Assembly: GCA_964520615.1 (NCBI GenBank)
Contig: CAZFNL010000037.1
Coordinates: 1 to 28,866, forward strand
Direction: 5' to 3'
From: JAMCUI01 sp964520615
GTDB lineage: Bacteria; Patescibacteriota; Microgenomatia; 2-02-FULL-39-11
DNA length: 28,866 nucleotides
The notes beneath the pieces are model-generated. The model made no database searches, was not told the origin of the DNA, and worked only from the letters and a program-made list of their open reading frames with translations. Made by a program: the position numbers and the translations under genes. The stretch's first letter is position 1; the number at the start of each line of letters is the position of its first letter. Below are positions 1 through 6,992 of the stretch, in pieces.

Positions 1-26
1 AGGATTCCCGTGATAGATTTACCCAT
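1..26 (-). CDS. Possible 5' end of a minus-strand gene running off the left edge
   Basis: Only eight codons are visible, reading Met-Gly-Lys-Ser-Ile-Thr-Gly-Ile. An AAAGGAG Shine-Dalgarno-like sequence lies 11 nt upstream (44 down to 38). A perfect 10-bp hairpin (67-58 with 36-27) holds that sequence in its loop and ends directly against the ATG. The product cannot be named from so little. The alternative is that the hairpin terminates a plus-strand gene outside the window. Confidence 0.3.
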
Positions 27-67
27 AGTAGTAGGATCTCCTTTCGTAAAAAGTGTGTCCTACTACT
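27..67. repeat. Perfect 10-bp inverted repeat with a 21-nt loop
   Basis: AGTAGTAGGA at 27-36 is exactly complementary to TCCTACTACT at 58-67. On the minus strand the loop exposes AAAGGAG and the stem ends at an ATG. On the plus strand only four T follow, so it would be a weak terminator. A promoter-like pair for the minus strand (TTGTTT at 96-91, TACAAA at 73-68, 17 bp apart) would start transcription inside the upstream arm, so a DNA operator is also possible. Confidence 0.5.
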
Positions 68-128
68 TTTGTATTGAGATTTCGTTAATAAAACAAGCTG
101 GAGATCGATTTTCTACCCACTGTCTTTA

Positions 129-2090
129 TTGGAGACCCAAAATAGTGTTGATTTTCCTTTCCCGTTGAGACAAAATAATGACATGGGACCATTTCCTGCT
201 CCTGAAATGCAAATACCGCAACCACGTCTGGCACCAAGAGAAAATCTTTCTGCGCATTCCCCTATCCGTCCTGTGGCAACTGAACAAAAAGCCCATGTAG
301 TCACTCCCGAAGCGAAAAACAGAGCGCAGGCAATTCTGGCATCCAAAAAGCAAGCACTTGAAGCCGAACAAAGACGCCTGGCCTGGAACTTAAAACAGGG
401 CAACTGTATCAGGCTGGACCAACTTACCCGCGATTATGACAGCGAAATATTGCGCTATCAGCAAGCGCTTGAAGGCCTTGCGGCTGGAAACAACGAACAG
501 GCCAGGGATCTCATGGAGCTTCAAATCTGCCAAAACCTGCGGTCATCAGCCCAGCTGAGATCCTACCAGACAGAAATGACATCAGATTACAGCCAGGCAG
601 GTCAACAATTGCAAGAGGCCCGAAGCCGGCTGAATATAAATTCCGCCGACCGGCTAAGATACTCAAACCCGGATGAATTGGACAGAGCTGTCAATAAAAT
701 TTGCCTGGAACAAGTTTACCGGGCAAATCCTGCCTGGAGAGGTACAAAAAATCCGGTTTTTATTGCCGCCAGAGATGCGGAAGTGGTCAGGTTGAAAAAC
801 ATGTTGGCTCTGACCACGCCTGATCAATTTCTCTCCCAAGCCCAAATATTAGCTCAAAATCCGCAAGATGCAAATGGCAGGCTGGGTCTTTTTGTCCAAA
901 TACAATATAAAGAGATACGGATGCTTGAAGAGCAAAGAGGGCAAACAAGCTCTATTGTCCAGTCACACGAAAATATTGAGAGAGAAAACCTGGAGCTTGA
1001 TAACCAGATCATCGATTTGGGAGGCCAGCTGTCTAACCATCCCGACCGGATGGGTAGACGCCAAAAGTATCTGCAACAATTATCAACCGGCTCAGAAACC
1101 GATCCGGCCAAAAGTTATGAGAATATTTTGCAGAGCGCAAAAACCACCGGGATACCTGTCGAACGGAATTTTGCGGCTACCTACAGGCAAATTGCGGATG
1201 AAAGAGCCAAAGTGGAATTCGCACTGAAAAAAGCAGAGGTCAAACACAATGACCGGGCAGCCAGACTTCACAAACTGCGCCTGTCGAGACTCTCGCTTTT
1301 GGAATATCGACTCTCAGAAACTTATAACATTCATCGGCAGCGAAATCAGGGCAAAAAACTTCCGGCCTTAAAAGAGCTCGCTGCAACAAACCAAAAAGCG
1401 GAACAACATTTGCCGTTGGCTACTGTAAAACCTCAGCCTGATGTGGCACATTCTCCTTTAGCAGTCTCTGCCCCTATGGTCAATAAACCGTCAGTCTCAC
1501 CCAATGCCGCTCCTAAATCTGAATCAAAATCCGCACCGGTTGAAATGAAAATAAAGACGTCAATTGGCAAAAGTCAGATCGACCAGATTATCGATGAGAC
1601 CCACGGAGCCTGGCGGACGATAAATTCGCGGGTAGTTGCCATTTCAGTCCTTAATGAACTAGAAACCAACCTTGGTTACTCATTTCCCCAGCTTGACATG
1701 ACAGAAATAGCCTACGGTATCCCCAAAGCAACTTTGCCTGATAATATTTCTATGAATCCCGATGGCCAACCTCCTGCCGCCTGGCTGGAATTTGACATTC
1801 CAGTCGGACCGGGTAAACCGGCAAGAAGGGTAGCAATAAACAACACTGCTGAGCTAAACGCAGCAATTGCCTATGCCAGACAAGTCAAGCTATTGGACGG
1901 TAGACTAAACCCAAAACCGATGTCGCTAATTCATCTTGCCATGCGGGATGATGTCGCCAGACAACTTACCACGGACCGGCTCAGGCAAAATCCGCAGGTA
2001 CTAAATCAGATTGCCAGTGATCTTCTCCATTTTGCTGATATGTCAAAACCTCCAAGACGTCCGATTGAATCCGTAAGATTTACTATTTGA
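129..2090 (+). CDS. Large coiled-coil protein of unknown function (653 aa)
   Basis: I do not recognise this protein. No signal peptide or membrane segment is visible, so it is probably cytoplasmic. A Pro-rich first 60 residues is followed by a long Gln-, Arg-, Glu- and Leu-rich helical stretch (about 65-410) typical of coiled coils. Next comes a Pro/Ala/Ser-rich linker (about 420-480) and a globular C-terminal region of about 170 residues. The start is uncertain. The longest version uses TTG at 129 with no ribosome site. An ATG at 183 in the same frame sits 7 nt past a possible promoter (TTGATT at 148, CAAAAT at 171, 17 bp apart), which would make it leaderless. It is the first of two long plus-strand genes of unusual type; the second (3106-5244) carries a RelA/SpoT-like domain, but nothing in sequence links the two. 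Confidence 0.85.
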   Translation: METQNSVDFPFPLRQNNDMGPFPAPEMQIPQPRLAPRENLSAHSPIRPVATEQKAHVVTPEAKNRAQAILASKKQALEAEQRRLAWNLKQGNCIRLDQLTRDYDSEILRYQQALEGLAAGNNEQARDLMELQICQNLRSSAQLRSYQTEMTSDYSQAGQQLQEARSRLNINSADRLRYSNPDELDRAVNKICLEQVYRANPAWRGTKNPVFIAARDAEVVRLKNMLALTTPDQFLSQAQILAQNPQDANGRLGLFVQIQYKEIRMLEEQRGQTSSIVQSHENIERENLELDNQIIDLGGQLSNHPDRMGRRQKYLQQLSTGSETDPAKSYENILQSAKTTGIPVERNFAATYRQIADERAKVEFALKKAEVKHNDRAARLHKLRLSRLSLLEYRLSETYNIHRQRNQGKKLPALKELAATNQKAEQHLPLATVKPQPDVAHSPLAVSAPMVNKPSVSPNAAPKSESKSAPVEMKIKTSIGKSQIDQIIDETHGAWRTINSRVVAISVLNELETNLGYSFPQLDMTEIAYGIPKATLPDNISMNPDGQPPAAWLEFDIPVGPGKPARRVAINNTAELNAAIAYARQVKLLDGRLNPKPMSLIHLAMRDDVARQLTTDRLRQNPQVLNQIASDLLHFADMSKPPRRPIESVRFTI

Positions 2091-2146
2091 TTCTACGGGT
2101 AAATAATACGTTTGATCACGACAACGCACCAAATTTCTGACAAACT

Positions 2147-2206
2147 TATCCCGAAATGACAGGAAAGGAACTCTTTTCCTTCCGGAACGATTTCCAAATC
2201 GGGATA
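2147..2206. repeat. Imperfect palindromic element
   Basis: TATCCCGA at 2147-2154 pairs exactly with TCGGGATA at 2199-2206. Inside it GGAAA (2162-2166) pairs with TTTCC (2191-2195). It lies 57 bp after the coiled-coil gene. It is of the same general style as the Pro-Glu-Leu-Val-type palindromes elsewhere in the window, but not the same sequence. Confidence 0.55.
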
Positions 2207-2341
2207 CCTTCTGATTTTCAGATCAGGCAGGCCGGAGATAAAATACTCAGGGAACATCAGCCTAAAAAGGCACAGGAGAAAATTGTCCCACAGATTCTGA
2301 CAAATTTGCAACGGATTAAAGAAGAGTTGGAAGAAAGATAG
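2156..2341 (+). CDS. Doubtful small ORF, helical C-terminus (61 aa)
   Basis: The second half of this ORF reads like real protein: a charged amphipathic helix ending in Arg-Ile-Lys-Glu-Glu-Leu-Glu-Glu-Arg. The first 17 or so codons are simply the palindromic element at 2147-2206. There is no ribosome site and no clear promoter. It may be the tail of a decayed gene whose front was replaced by the repeat, or chance. Low confidence. Confidence 0.25.
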   Translation: MTGKELFSFRNDFQIGIPSDFQIRQAGDKILREHQPKKAQEKIVPQILTNLQRIKEELEER

Positions 2342-2513
2342 CGGGATGGGTAAGGGTTATAAGTTGGTTGTAAGTTGTATGTTGTGGGTTTATGGACCCA
2401 ATTAAACCAACAAATACCCCGCCAGGAGTCGCAAATGCCCGCAAAAGTCGGGTGCCGGACCGGAAAAGCATCCGGCACCCTCATCCGGGTAGACTGGACT
2501 GTCATTTTCATCT
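2342..2513. other. Intergenic stretch with low-complexity tract and strong hairpin
   Basis: The first part (about 2350-2395) is a G/T-rich low-complexity run built from variants of GTTGTAAGTTGTA. The rest holds a strong hairpin, listed separately. No gene was seen on either strand. Confidence 0.6.
2450..2480 (-). terminator. GC-rich hairpin, likely terminator of the 2514-2837 gene
   Basis: GGGTGCCGGA (2450-2459) pairs perfectly with TCCGGCACCC (2471-2480) across an 11-nt loop. On the minus strand it is followed by GACTTTTG. It lies 34 bp past the stop of the minus-strand membrane gene. The U tract is short, so termination would be imperfect. Confidence 0.5.
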
Positions 2514-2837
2514 TCACCAAAACTTTATCGGGAAGATGATCGCGGCGGCTCCCCAGAGAAGCAGTCCCACCGCAAGGGTGAAAAAGTATTTCCGCATGGG
2601 AATGAGCAAAGGTTCGCTGGATTTCTGCTCGACTTGCCGTCGAGTAACAAAATAGCGGATGATCCGGGGAAATGCAATTCCCGTTCCGCCCACCAGCGAA
2701 CCCCAACAATTTATTCCCTGCAGAAAAACCCAGCTACCAAACCAAAACCGGAAAAGGAAAAGTGCTACCTCGGGGTTTTGGATCAGCCAGCTGACCGCCC
2801 AGTTGAACTTTTGCACGAGCAAATCCCAATTCGTCAT
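2514..2837 (-). CDS. Small membrane protein with two predicted helices (107 aa)
   Basis: Not recognised. Aromatic, hydrophobic stretches at about residues 23-50 and 83-105 look like membrane helices, separated by a basic loop rich in Arg, Gln and Glu. The start at 2837 is set by a very good ribosome site (GGAGGTG, 5 nt before ATG). The frame stays open upstream to 2969, but that extension translates the dispersed palindrome as the Cys-His-Pro-Glu-Leu-Val-Ser-Gly-Ser peptide, typical of this repeat class and not of real protein. It is divergent from the RelA/SpoT-like gene, with the nested palindrome in between. Function unknown. Confidence 0.7.
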   Translation of the reverse strand: MTNWDLLVQKFNWAVSWLIQNPEVALFLFRFWFGSWVFLQGINCWGSLVGGTGIAFPRIIRYFVTRRQVEQKSSEPLLIPMRKYFFTLAVGLLLWGAAAIIFPIKFW

Positions 2838-2865
2838 TTCTGCACCTCCAGTGCGATAGATTTTT

Positions 2866-2963
2866 GAAGATATTGCTATCGAAAGAAGAATAAAAAGAGA
2901 TCCTGAAACAAGTTCAGGATGACAGCTTTCACAATCTATTCTTACCTCAACAGCAATATCTTC
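2866..2963. repeat. Composite palindromic (MITE-like) element
   Basis: A perfect 12-bp inverted repeat (GAAGATATTGCT at 2866-2877 with AGCAATATCTTC at 2952-2963) encloses a second 7-bp pair (AAGAATA near 2886 with TATTCTT near 2938) and, at the centre, the palindrome CCTGAAACAAGTTCAGG. The whole 98 bp can fold as one interrupted hairpin. It fills most of the space between two divergent genes. Confidence 0.65.
2899..2926. repeat. Dispersed palindromic repeat, copy 1 (CCTGAAACAAGTTCAGG core)
   Basis: The core is an 8-bp inverted repeat around a short centre, followed by ATGACAGC. Its minus-strand translation gives the His-Pro-Glu-Leu-Val-Ser-Gly-Ser peptide, a pattern seen in many spurious bacterial ORFs because this repeat is widespread. 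A second copy is at 9240-9266. Confidence 0.8.
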
Positions 2964-3069
2964 TTTCATCCCGCTATCTTTTCAAAGAACAAAAAAAGCA
3001 ACTCCATAAACCTCCAGCAGCAAAAAAATAGCTGAAATTTATGAAATTTCGGGAATTATAGCATATTTC

Positions 3070-3098
3070 TTGACTATAGGTTAAATCCGTCATAAAAT
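3070..3098 (+). promoter_or_regulatory. Near-consensus promoter giving a leaderless start at 3106
   Basis: TTGACT at 3070-3075, a 17-bp spacer and TAAAAT at 3093-3098. The expected start of transcription, 7-8 nt after the -10 box, falls on or next to the A of the ATG at 3106. No ribosome site is present, which fits a leaderless mRNA. Confidence 0.75.
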
Positions 3099-3105
3099 TC
3101 CTTTC

Positions 3106-5244
3106 ATGCCGCACGAAAGACTGGCCAGATTATCACAACAGCTTGCCCAAAACGGAAGACAATACATCGAGGATAGAATCCCCAGATATGTACCTATTAC
3201 CGTGGCAAGAAGCATTGCTGAGGCAACTCAATTTATACCGGAACGCCTTAGGAAACCGGTTATAGGTTTGGCGGACCGGCTGCCCTTTGCGCCAGATGCG
3301 GCAGCGGAAATTGCCAAAAGACAAACCTGGGGATATTTCCATGAAATACTAAAGGGTGCAGCGGAAAGTAAAGGACAGTTACCGTCAAAAGAATATCAAC
3401 TCCTGGCAGCAAGGGCGGAGTTATACGGACAATCAAGAATTGACATGATGATGTTCTACAAACCATTTCCTGACCGGCCAAGACGAAAGAATAAAATCTA
3501 TCCGCCAAGAACAAGTTTTTTTGATCGGAGGCTGAACGCTTTACTGCTTCCGCATACCAGTAACGGACTCCCTGATGAATGGTTTCTTAGGAATGCTGGT
3601 GGCAGATATATCCAGCGGGAGGAAGGGCTTGACGCAAAACTTCTCCACGATATGTATTATGCCATGCCTGATAGGCGTGCTGCTTACTTTGAGATGGAAA
3701 AAATATTTGACGAGGTAGTAAAAGAGGATATACCAAAACCAGAACCTGACATATTAAACCGGTTACGTTTCCTAGGACTTCCTGATGAAGAAACATTCAT
3801 AAAATATACTGAGGAAAACTTACTGAAAAGAATTAATTCAAAAATTAACCAGGTTTCAGGAGCAAATGGCCGAAACCATAATTCTAGTTTACGGGGTTTA
3901 GTGGAATTTATGAACATGGCGCGCCAGTCAGACCTGATAAGAAGAAAAGAAGACCCCAAGAGCAAGGGTAAACGAAGAACCGGAGAGTCGTACTATTGTC
4001 ATTATCTTGCCTCAGCCTGGTTTTTGTGGACGATGCTTGAAGAAGATCTGACAACTATAGAAGATGTTTCAGAAGCGCTGGAGGATGTAGAAACAATGAT
4101 GGTGCATGATATTATGGAAGACCTCCCCTACAAACTTAGAACACGATATGATCCTGACGGAGGAGAAAATAGATTTTTTCTGGATTTGGAAATACCTCAA
4201 CCGGTCGATATAAACGGAAGAACACCAATAGTTACGGACTTATCAGAGGATATCACGCCAGAGGTAACAATCGAAAAAAAAGATGACAGTGATGAATACC
4301 AGTATATCCTCTGGAAAAAAAGTAAAACTCTTAGCATCGAACTTAGCCGGAACCAATGGCTTATTTTAGAAGCAATGCACAAAGAAAGAGATGATGAAAG
4401 TGGATTTATATGGCTTGAGAAAATTAAAAATATTTTCGATCCCAACGACCCTACTCCCCAAAGGAAAAATTACCTCATAAAAAAAGCCGCTCGGTGTAAA
4501 TCTGCCGATAGGCTGGCTAATTTACTCACGATTACTTCCGCCGGCGGACCTTTTTATGACGTGGTAAGAAAACTGAACGAAACCATCTATGGAGGCAAAT
4601 ATCTTGCCTGGCTGGCAAATTTTGGAGATCTGGGACCGGTAGGCACAATGGATAGACTGAAAAAAATTGCCAAAGACAACAGATTTGTTCTTCTTCTCTC
4701 TGCTATCCCAATTATTGCCGAAATGGAAAAGAGAAATATCATGATTAAATTCGGACAAAAACTGATGGAAAAAATAAGAGAAAATGCTGACAAACCTTGG
4801 GCAAAACAAATTATAGATGTTATTGATAAGAATATACGATATCCGCATGGCGGTCCTGATCCTTTACCCTACGGTTTAAGAAGGTTGGAAGATCTTAAAG
4901 CGTGTTACAGGATACCTCCTGAATTTGATGACTATATTTTGCCTTCGGAAAATCTGCATCAATATCTCAGTCTTGAACAATTTGTACAGCAGGAAAATTT
5001 TTTCCCACAAAACCAGCCAATAGAATTTGTTCACTTCAGACACCTTATAAATCGTCTGGAAACATTTGAGAAATGGATGATGCCATATGAAGGAATACTC
5101 CCGGGAGGAGTAGATGATCATTTCGGGCCGAGACCTCTTCTTTATGCCGATTTTTTCACTATTAGGGATATGACTTCTGAATTTATGGAACAGATGGCGG
5201 AAACAATTGCCTGGGGTAAAGCTTTTGAATATGACGGGGATTAA
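3106..5244 (+). CDS. RelA/SpoT-like HD-domain protein, putative (p)ppGpp hydrolase (712 aa)
   Basis: The middle of this protein matches the hydrolase domain of RelA/SpoT enzymes. Arg-Arg-Thr-Gly-Glu-Ser-Tyr-Tyr-Cys-His (290-299) corresponds to the family's Arg-Lys-Ser-Gly-Glu-Pro-Tyr-Ile-x-His. His334-Asp335 and Glu338-Asp339 match the HD..ED motif. Ala-Asp-Arg-Leu-Ala-Asn (467-472) matches the ADRLHN motif. All usual metal and substrate residues therefore appear present. About 65 extra residues sit between the ED and ADRL motifs compared with typical members. I see no synthetase, TGS or ACT domain. The first 250 and last 230 residues are not recognised. This suggests a hydrolase-only alarmone or nucleotide enzyme, but the substrate is inferred. 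It is preceded by a strong promoter with the ATG at the expected +1, and it is convergent with the rpsB operon. Confidence 0.85.
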   Translation: MPHERLARLSQQLAQNGRQYIEDRIPRYVPITVARSIAEATQFIPERLRKPVIGLADRLPFAPDAAAEIAKRQTWGYFHEILKGAAESKGQLPSKEYQLLAARAELYGQSRIDMMMFYKPFPDRPRRKNKIYPPRTSFFDRRLNALLLPHTSNGLPDEWFLRNAGGRYIQREEGLDAKLLHDMYYAMPDRRAAYFEMEKIFDEVVKEDIPKPEPDILNRLRFLGLPDEETFIKYTEENLLKRINSKINQVSGANGRNHNSSLRGLVEFMNMARQSDLIRRKEDPKSKGKRRTGESYYCHYLASAWFLWTMLEEDLTTIEDVSEALEDVETMMVHDIMEDLPYKLRTRYDPDGGENRFFLDLEIPQPVDINGRTPIVTDLSEDITPEVTIEKKDDSDEYQYILWKKSKTLSIELSRNQWLILEAMHKERDDESGFIWLEKIKNIFDPNDPTPQRKNYLIKKAARCKSADRLANLLTITSAGGPFYDVVRKLNETIYGGKYLAWLANFGDLGPVGTMDRLKKIAKDNRFVLLLSAIPIIAEMEKRNIMIKFGQKLMEKIRENADKPWAKQIIDVIDKNIRYPHGGPDPLPYGLRRLEDLKACYRIPPEFDDYILPSENLHQYLSLEQFVQQENFFPQNQPIEFVHFRHLINRLETFEKWMMPYEGILPGGVDDHFGPRPLLYADFFTIRDMTSEFMEQMAETIAWGKAFEYDGD

Positions 5245-5271
5245 ATCAGCTCCACGACATCATGTAGATAT

Positions 5272-5478
5272 TCAATTAAACACCGGCTTGGCTATGAAGA
5301 TTATTTCCTGAGGTGGACCTTTATCAACTTTTTTTTCTAACCGGATGTCTTTGGGACAAGACATATAAAGCGGACACACCGTATCGATACAATCTGCCCT
5401 TTTTGAATTAACTGTTTCCGCCTTCACTTGTGCTATGTCTCCTCGGGATATGCAATTTGCTTCCAGATAAATCATCAT
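5272..5478 (-). CDS. Small four-cysteine protein downstream of tsf (68 aa)
   Basis: Not recognised. Four cysteines (9, 30, 35, 41) lie in a short basic protein; the last three form C-x4-C-x5-C, which could bind a metal, though this is only a guess. It starts 5 nt after the tsf stop, at two consecutive Met codons, with no strong ribosome site, so it is probably translated by coupling to tsf. Its place as third gene of the rpsB-tsf operon is where many bacteria have pyrH or frr; neither is here. Its frame ends 27 bp from the convergent RelA/SpoT-like gene. Confidence 0.6.
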   Translation of the reverse strand: MMIYLEANCISRGDIAQVKAETVNSKRADCIDTVCPLYMSCPKDIRLEKKVDKGPPQEIIFIAKPVFN

Positions 5479-5483
5479 TCAAA

Positions 5484-5942
5484 CTATTTTTCTCCCAACT
5501 GATACCGGCAGAATCTGGAAACAGTGATGTTCTCCCCCAGCTTTCCTATCACCTGTTTGACTAATTTTTCAATCGTTTGCGAAGGATCTCTGATGTATTC
5601 CTGGTTCAGAAGCGCCTTCACATCTTTAGGATCCATCGAGGCTATCTGAAGACATATCTCGTGAGACAGATTTTTGAAATCATCAGTCTTTGCGACAAAA
5701 TCAGTCTCGCAAAGTATCTCCAAAAGAACACCGACTTTACCTCCGGCATGGATATAACTGTCGACAATTCCTGCATGTGTGGCGCGGTCAGCTTTTTTCT
5801 CGGCTTTTTCCACCCCCCATTTATTCAGGAGATCCATAGCCTTTTTCTCGTCCCCTTTTGTCTCTTCAAGAGCTCTCCTGCAGTCCATCACCCCGGCTCC
5901 GGTTTTTTCCCTCAGTTTTTTGATTTGATCTACAGTTATCAC
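5484..5942 (-). CDS. tsf: Elongation factor Ts, short form (152 aa)
   Basis: EF-Ts recycles EF-Tu by releasing GDP. The N-terminal UBA-like helix bundle is clear (Ile-Lys-Lys-Leu-Arg-Glu-Lys-Thr-Gly-Ala-Gly-Val-Met-Asp-Cys), followed by the family signature Glu-Thr-Asp-Phe-Val-Ala-Lys (about 79-85). At 152 residues it is much shorter than the 283 of Escherichia coli and also shorter than the roughly 196 of Thermus. It keeps the UBA domain and one core subdomain and lacks the coiled coil and second subdomain. The start is GTG at 5942, which overlaps the rpsB stop by 4 nt (GTGA), so translation is coupled. Confidence 0.95.
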   Translation of the reverse strand: MITVDQIKKLREKTGAGVMDCRRALEETKGDEKKAMDLLNKWGVEKAEKKADRATHAGIVDSYIHAGGKVGVLLEILCETDFVAKTDDFKNLSHEICLQIASMDPKDVKALLNQEYIRDPSQTIEKLVKQVIGKLGENITVSRFCRYQLGEK

Positions 5943-6787
5943 TTTTTCTTTTTCCTTTCCTTTTCTTTCTTTTCGCTTGACGCTTCACGCTTGACGCTTG
6001 CTGCTTTTTCTTCCTTCTTCTCACTATTCCCGCTTTCAGCTTCACGCTTGACGCTTTCCGCTGTTTCTTCTTTCTCATCTTGCGCCTTGGCCGCGCCTTT
6101 TTGCGCCAGCGCTTTCCCTTCGGCATATGCGTCCGCAATATAATCTATAATTATTTTTATACTGCCTACAGCATCATCATTGGCAGGGATGGGATAGTCC
6201 ACGTCCGTCGGATCCACATTGGTATCAACTATGGCCACAATGGGTATCCCGTATTGTAATGCCTCGCGTAAACTGGCCACTTCCCGTTTGAGATCAACAA
6301 GAAAAAGCGCGTCAGGCAAGGTGACCAGATCTGCCACTCCAGAATAGACCATTTCGCTTTTGCGCAACTCTTTTTCCAGTTTGACAATCTCATGTTTAGG
6401 AAATTTATTCCAGCTGCCGTCAGCTTTCTCTTTTCTCATCCTGTTTATCCTGGCAATATTGTTTTTCACCTGATCCCAGTTGGTGATAAATCCACCAATC
6501 CAACGGTTGGTCAAATATGGCAACCCTGCACGCTTTGCGGCTTCAGTGACTACACCTTTTGCCTGTTTTTTTGTGGCTACCATAAGGATAGTCTTACCTT
6601 CCCTTGCCAAATCGCGGAAATATTCAGCCGTCTTTTTTAGTCCATCCCGTGTCTGAACTAGGTCAATAATATGCAATCCTTCCCGAACCTGGTATATGTA
6701 AGAAGCTGCTTTAGGATGCCATCTTTCTTTCTTATGTCCGAAATGGCAACCGGCTTCAAGAAGATCTTTTAGAGAAATATCTTTCAT
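5939..6787 (-). CDS. rpsB: 30S ribosomal protein S2 with repetitive basic tail (282 aa)
   Basis: S2 binds the 30S head-body junction. The family core is complete: Gly-Cys-His-Phe-Gly-His-Lys (13-19), Gly-Leu-His-Ile-Ile-Asp-Leu (37-43), Asn-Arg-Trp-Ile-Gly-Gly (92-97) and Asp-Thr-Asn-Val-Asp-Pro near 213-218. After about residue 245 comes a Lys/Glu-rich tail in which Ser-Val-Lys-Arg-Glu-Ala occurs twice, ending in Lys-Glu-Arg-Lys-Lys-Lys-Lys. The tail is encoded by an 18-bp direct repeat (5982-5999 and 6039-6056). It is first in the operon rpsB-tsf-four-Cys gene. No ribosome site is obvious before ATG 6787, and the mRNA has a long structured leader. Confidence 0.97.
   Translation of the reverse strand: MKDISLKDLLEAGCHFGHKKERWHPKAASYIYQVREGLHIIDLVQTRDGLKKTAEYFRDLAREGKTILMVATKKQAKGVVTEAAKRAGLPYLTNRWIGGFITNWDQVKNNIARINRMRKEKADGSWNKFPKHEIVKLEKELRKSEMVYSGVADLVTLPDALFLVDLKREVASLREALQYGIPIVAIVDTNVDPTDVDYPIPANDDAVGSIKIIIDYIADAYAEGKALAQKGAAKAQDEKEETAESVKREAESGNSEKKEEKAASVKREASSEKKEKERKKKK
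5982..6056. repeat. 18-bp direct repeat inside rpsB
   Basis: GCTTCACGCTTGACGCTT occurs at 5982-5999 and at 6039-6056. The same short unit (GCTTGACGCTT) is also partly tandem at 5974-5999. It encodes the repeated Ser-Val-Lys-Arg-Glu-Ala of the S2 tail. Confidence 0.85.
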
Positions 6788-6849
6788 AAAAATTGCGAAA
6801 TATCCAATTATCGAATTGAAAATTAATAATAAATCGTATTCCCAAATCT

Positions 6850-6960
6850 ATCCGCCTAATCTACCCGTTCGCCTTTACAGTTCTATCCGAACACGGCTCA
6901 CGTAGCGATTTTCGGCGGATTATGTGAGAGTAAGACTCTTCAAATTCGTCAACTCTCACA
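6850..6960 (-). promoter_or_regulatory. Two further hairpin domains in the rpsB leader
   Basis: Downstream of the leader terminator two stems can form: a 9-bp stem (TGTGAGAGT at 6923-6931 with ACTCTCACA at 6952-6960) and a domain closed by ATCCGCC (6850-6856) with GGCGGAT (6914-6920). The second encloses a smaller 5-bp GTTCG/CGAAC pair. No protein reading was credible here. These stems lie between the terminator and rpsB and could bind S2 or another regulator, which is inference. Confidence 0.5.
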
Positions 6961-6961
6961 T

Positions 6962-6992
6962 AAAAAATAAAGCAGAGACACTTCTCTGCTTT
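6962..6992 (-). terminator. Intrinsic terminator inside the rpsB leader
   Basis: Perfect 10-bp hairpin AAAGCAGAGA (6992-6983 on the minus strand) with TCTCTGCTTT (6978-6969) around a 4-nt loop, then A and six T. It lies about 175 nt before the rpsB start, so it either ends a separate small RNA or attenuates the operon. Confidence 0.8.

Noticed and set aside
2838..2969. N-terminal extension of the 2514-2837 membrane gene
   Set aside because: It translates the dispersed palindrome; the strong ribosome site marks 2837.
6850..6920. GAGCCGTGTTCG sequence resembling the start of a group II intron domain V
   Set aside because: The complementary 3' half and the usual loop are missing, and there is no intron-encoded protein nearby.
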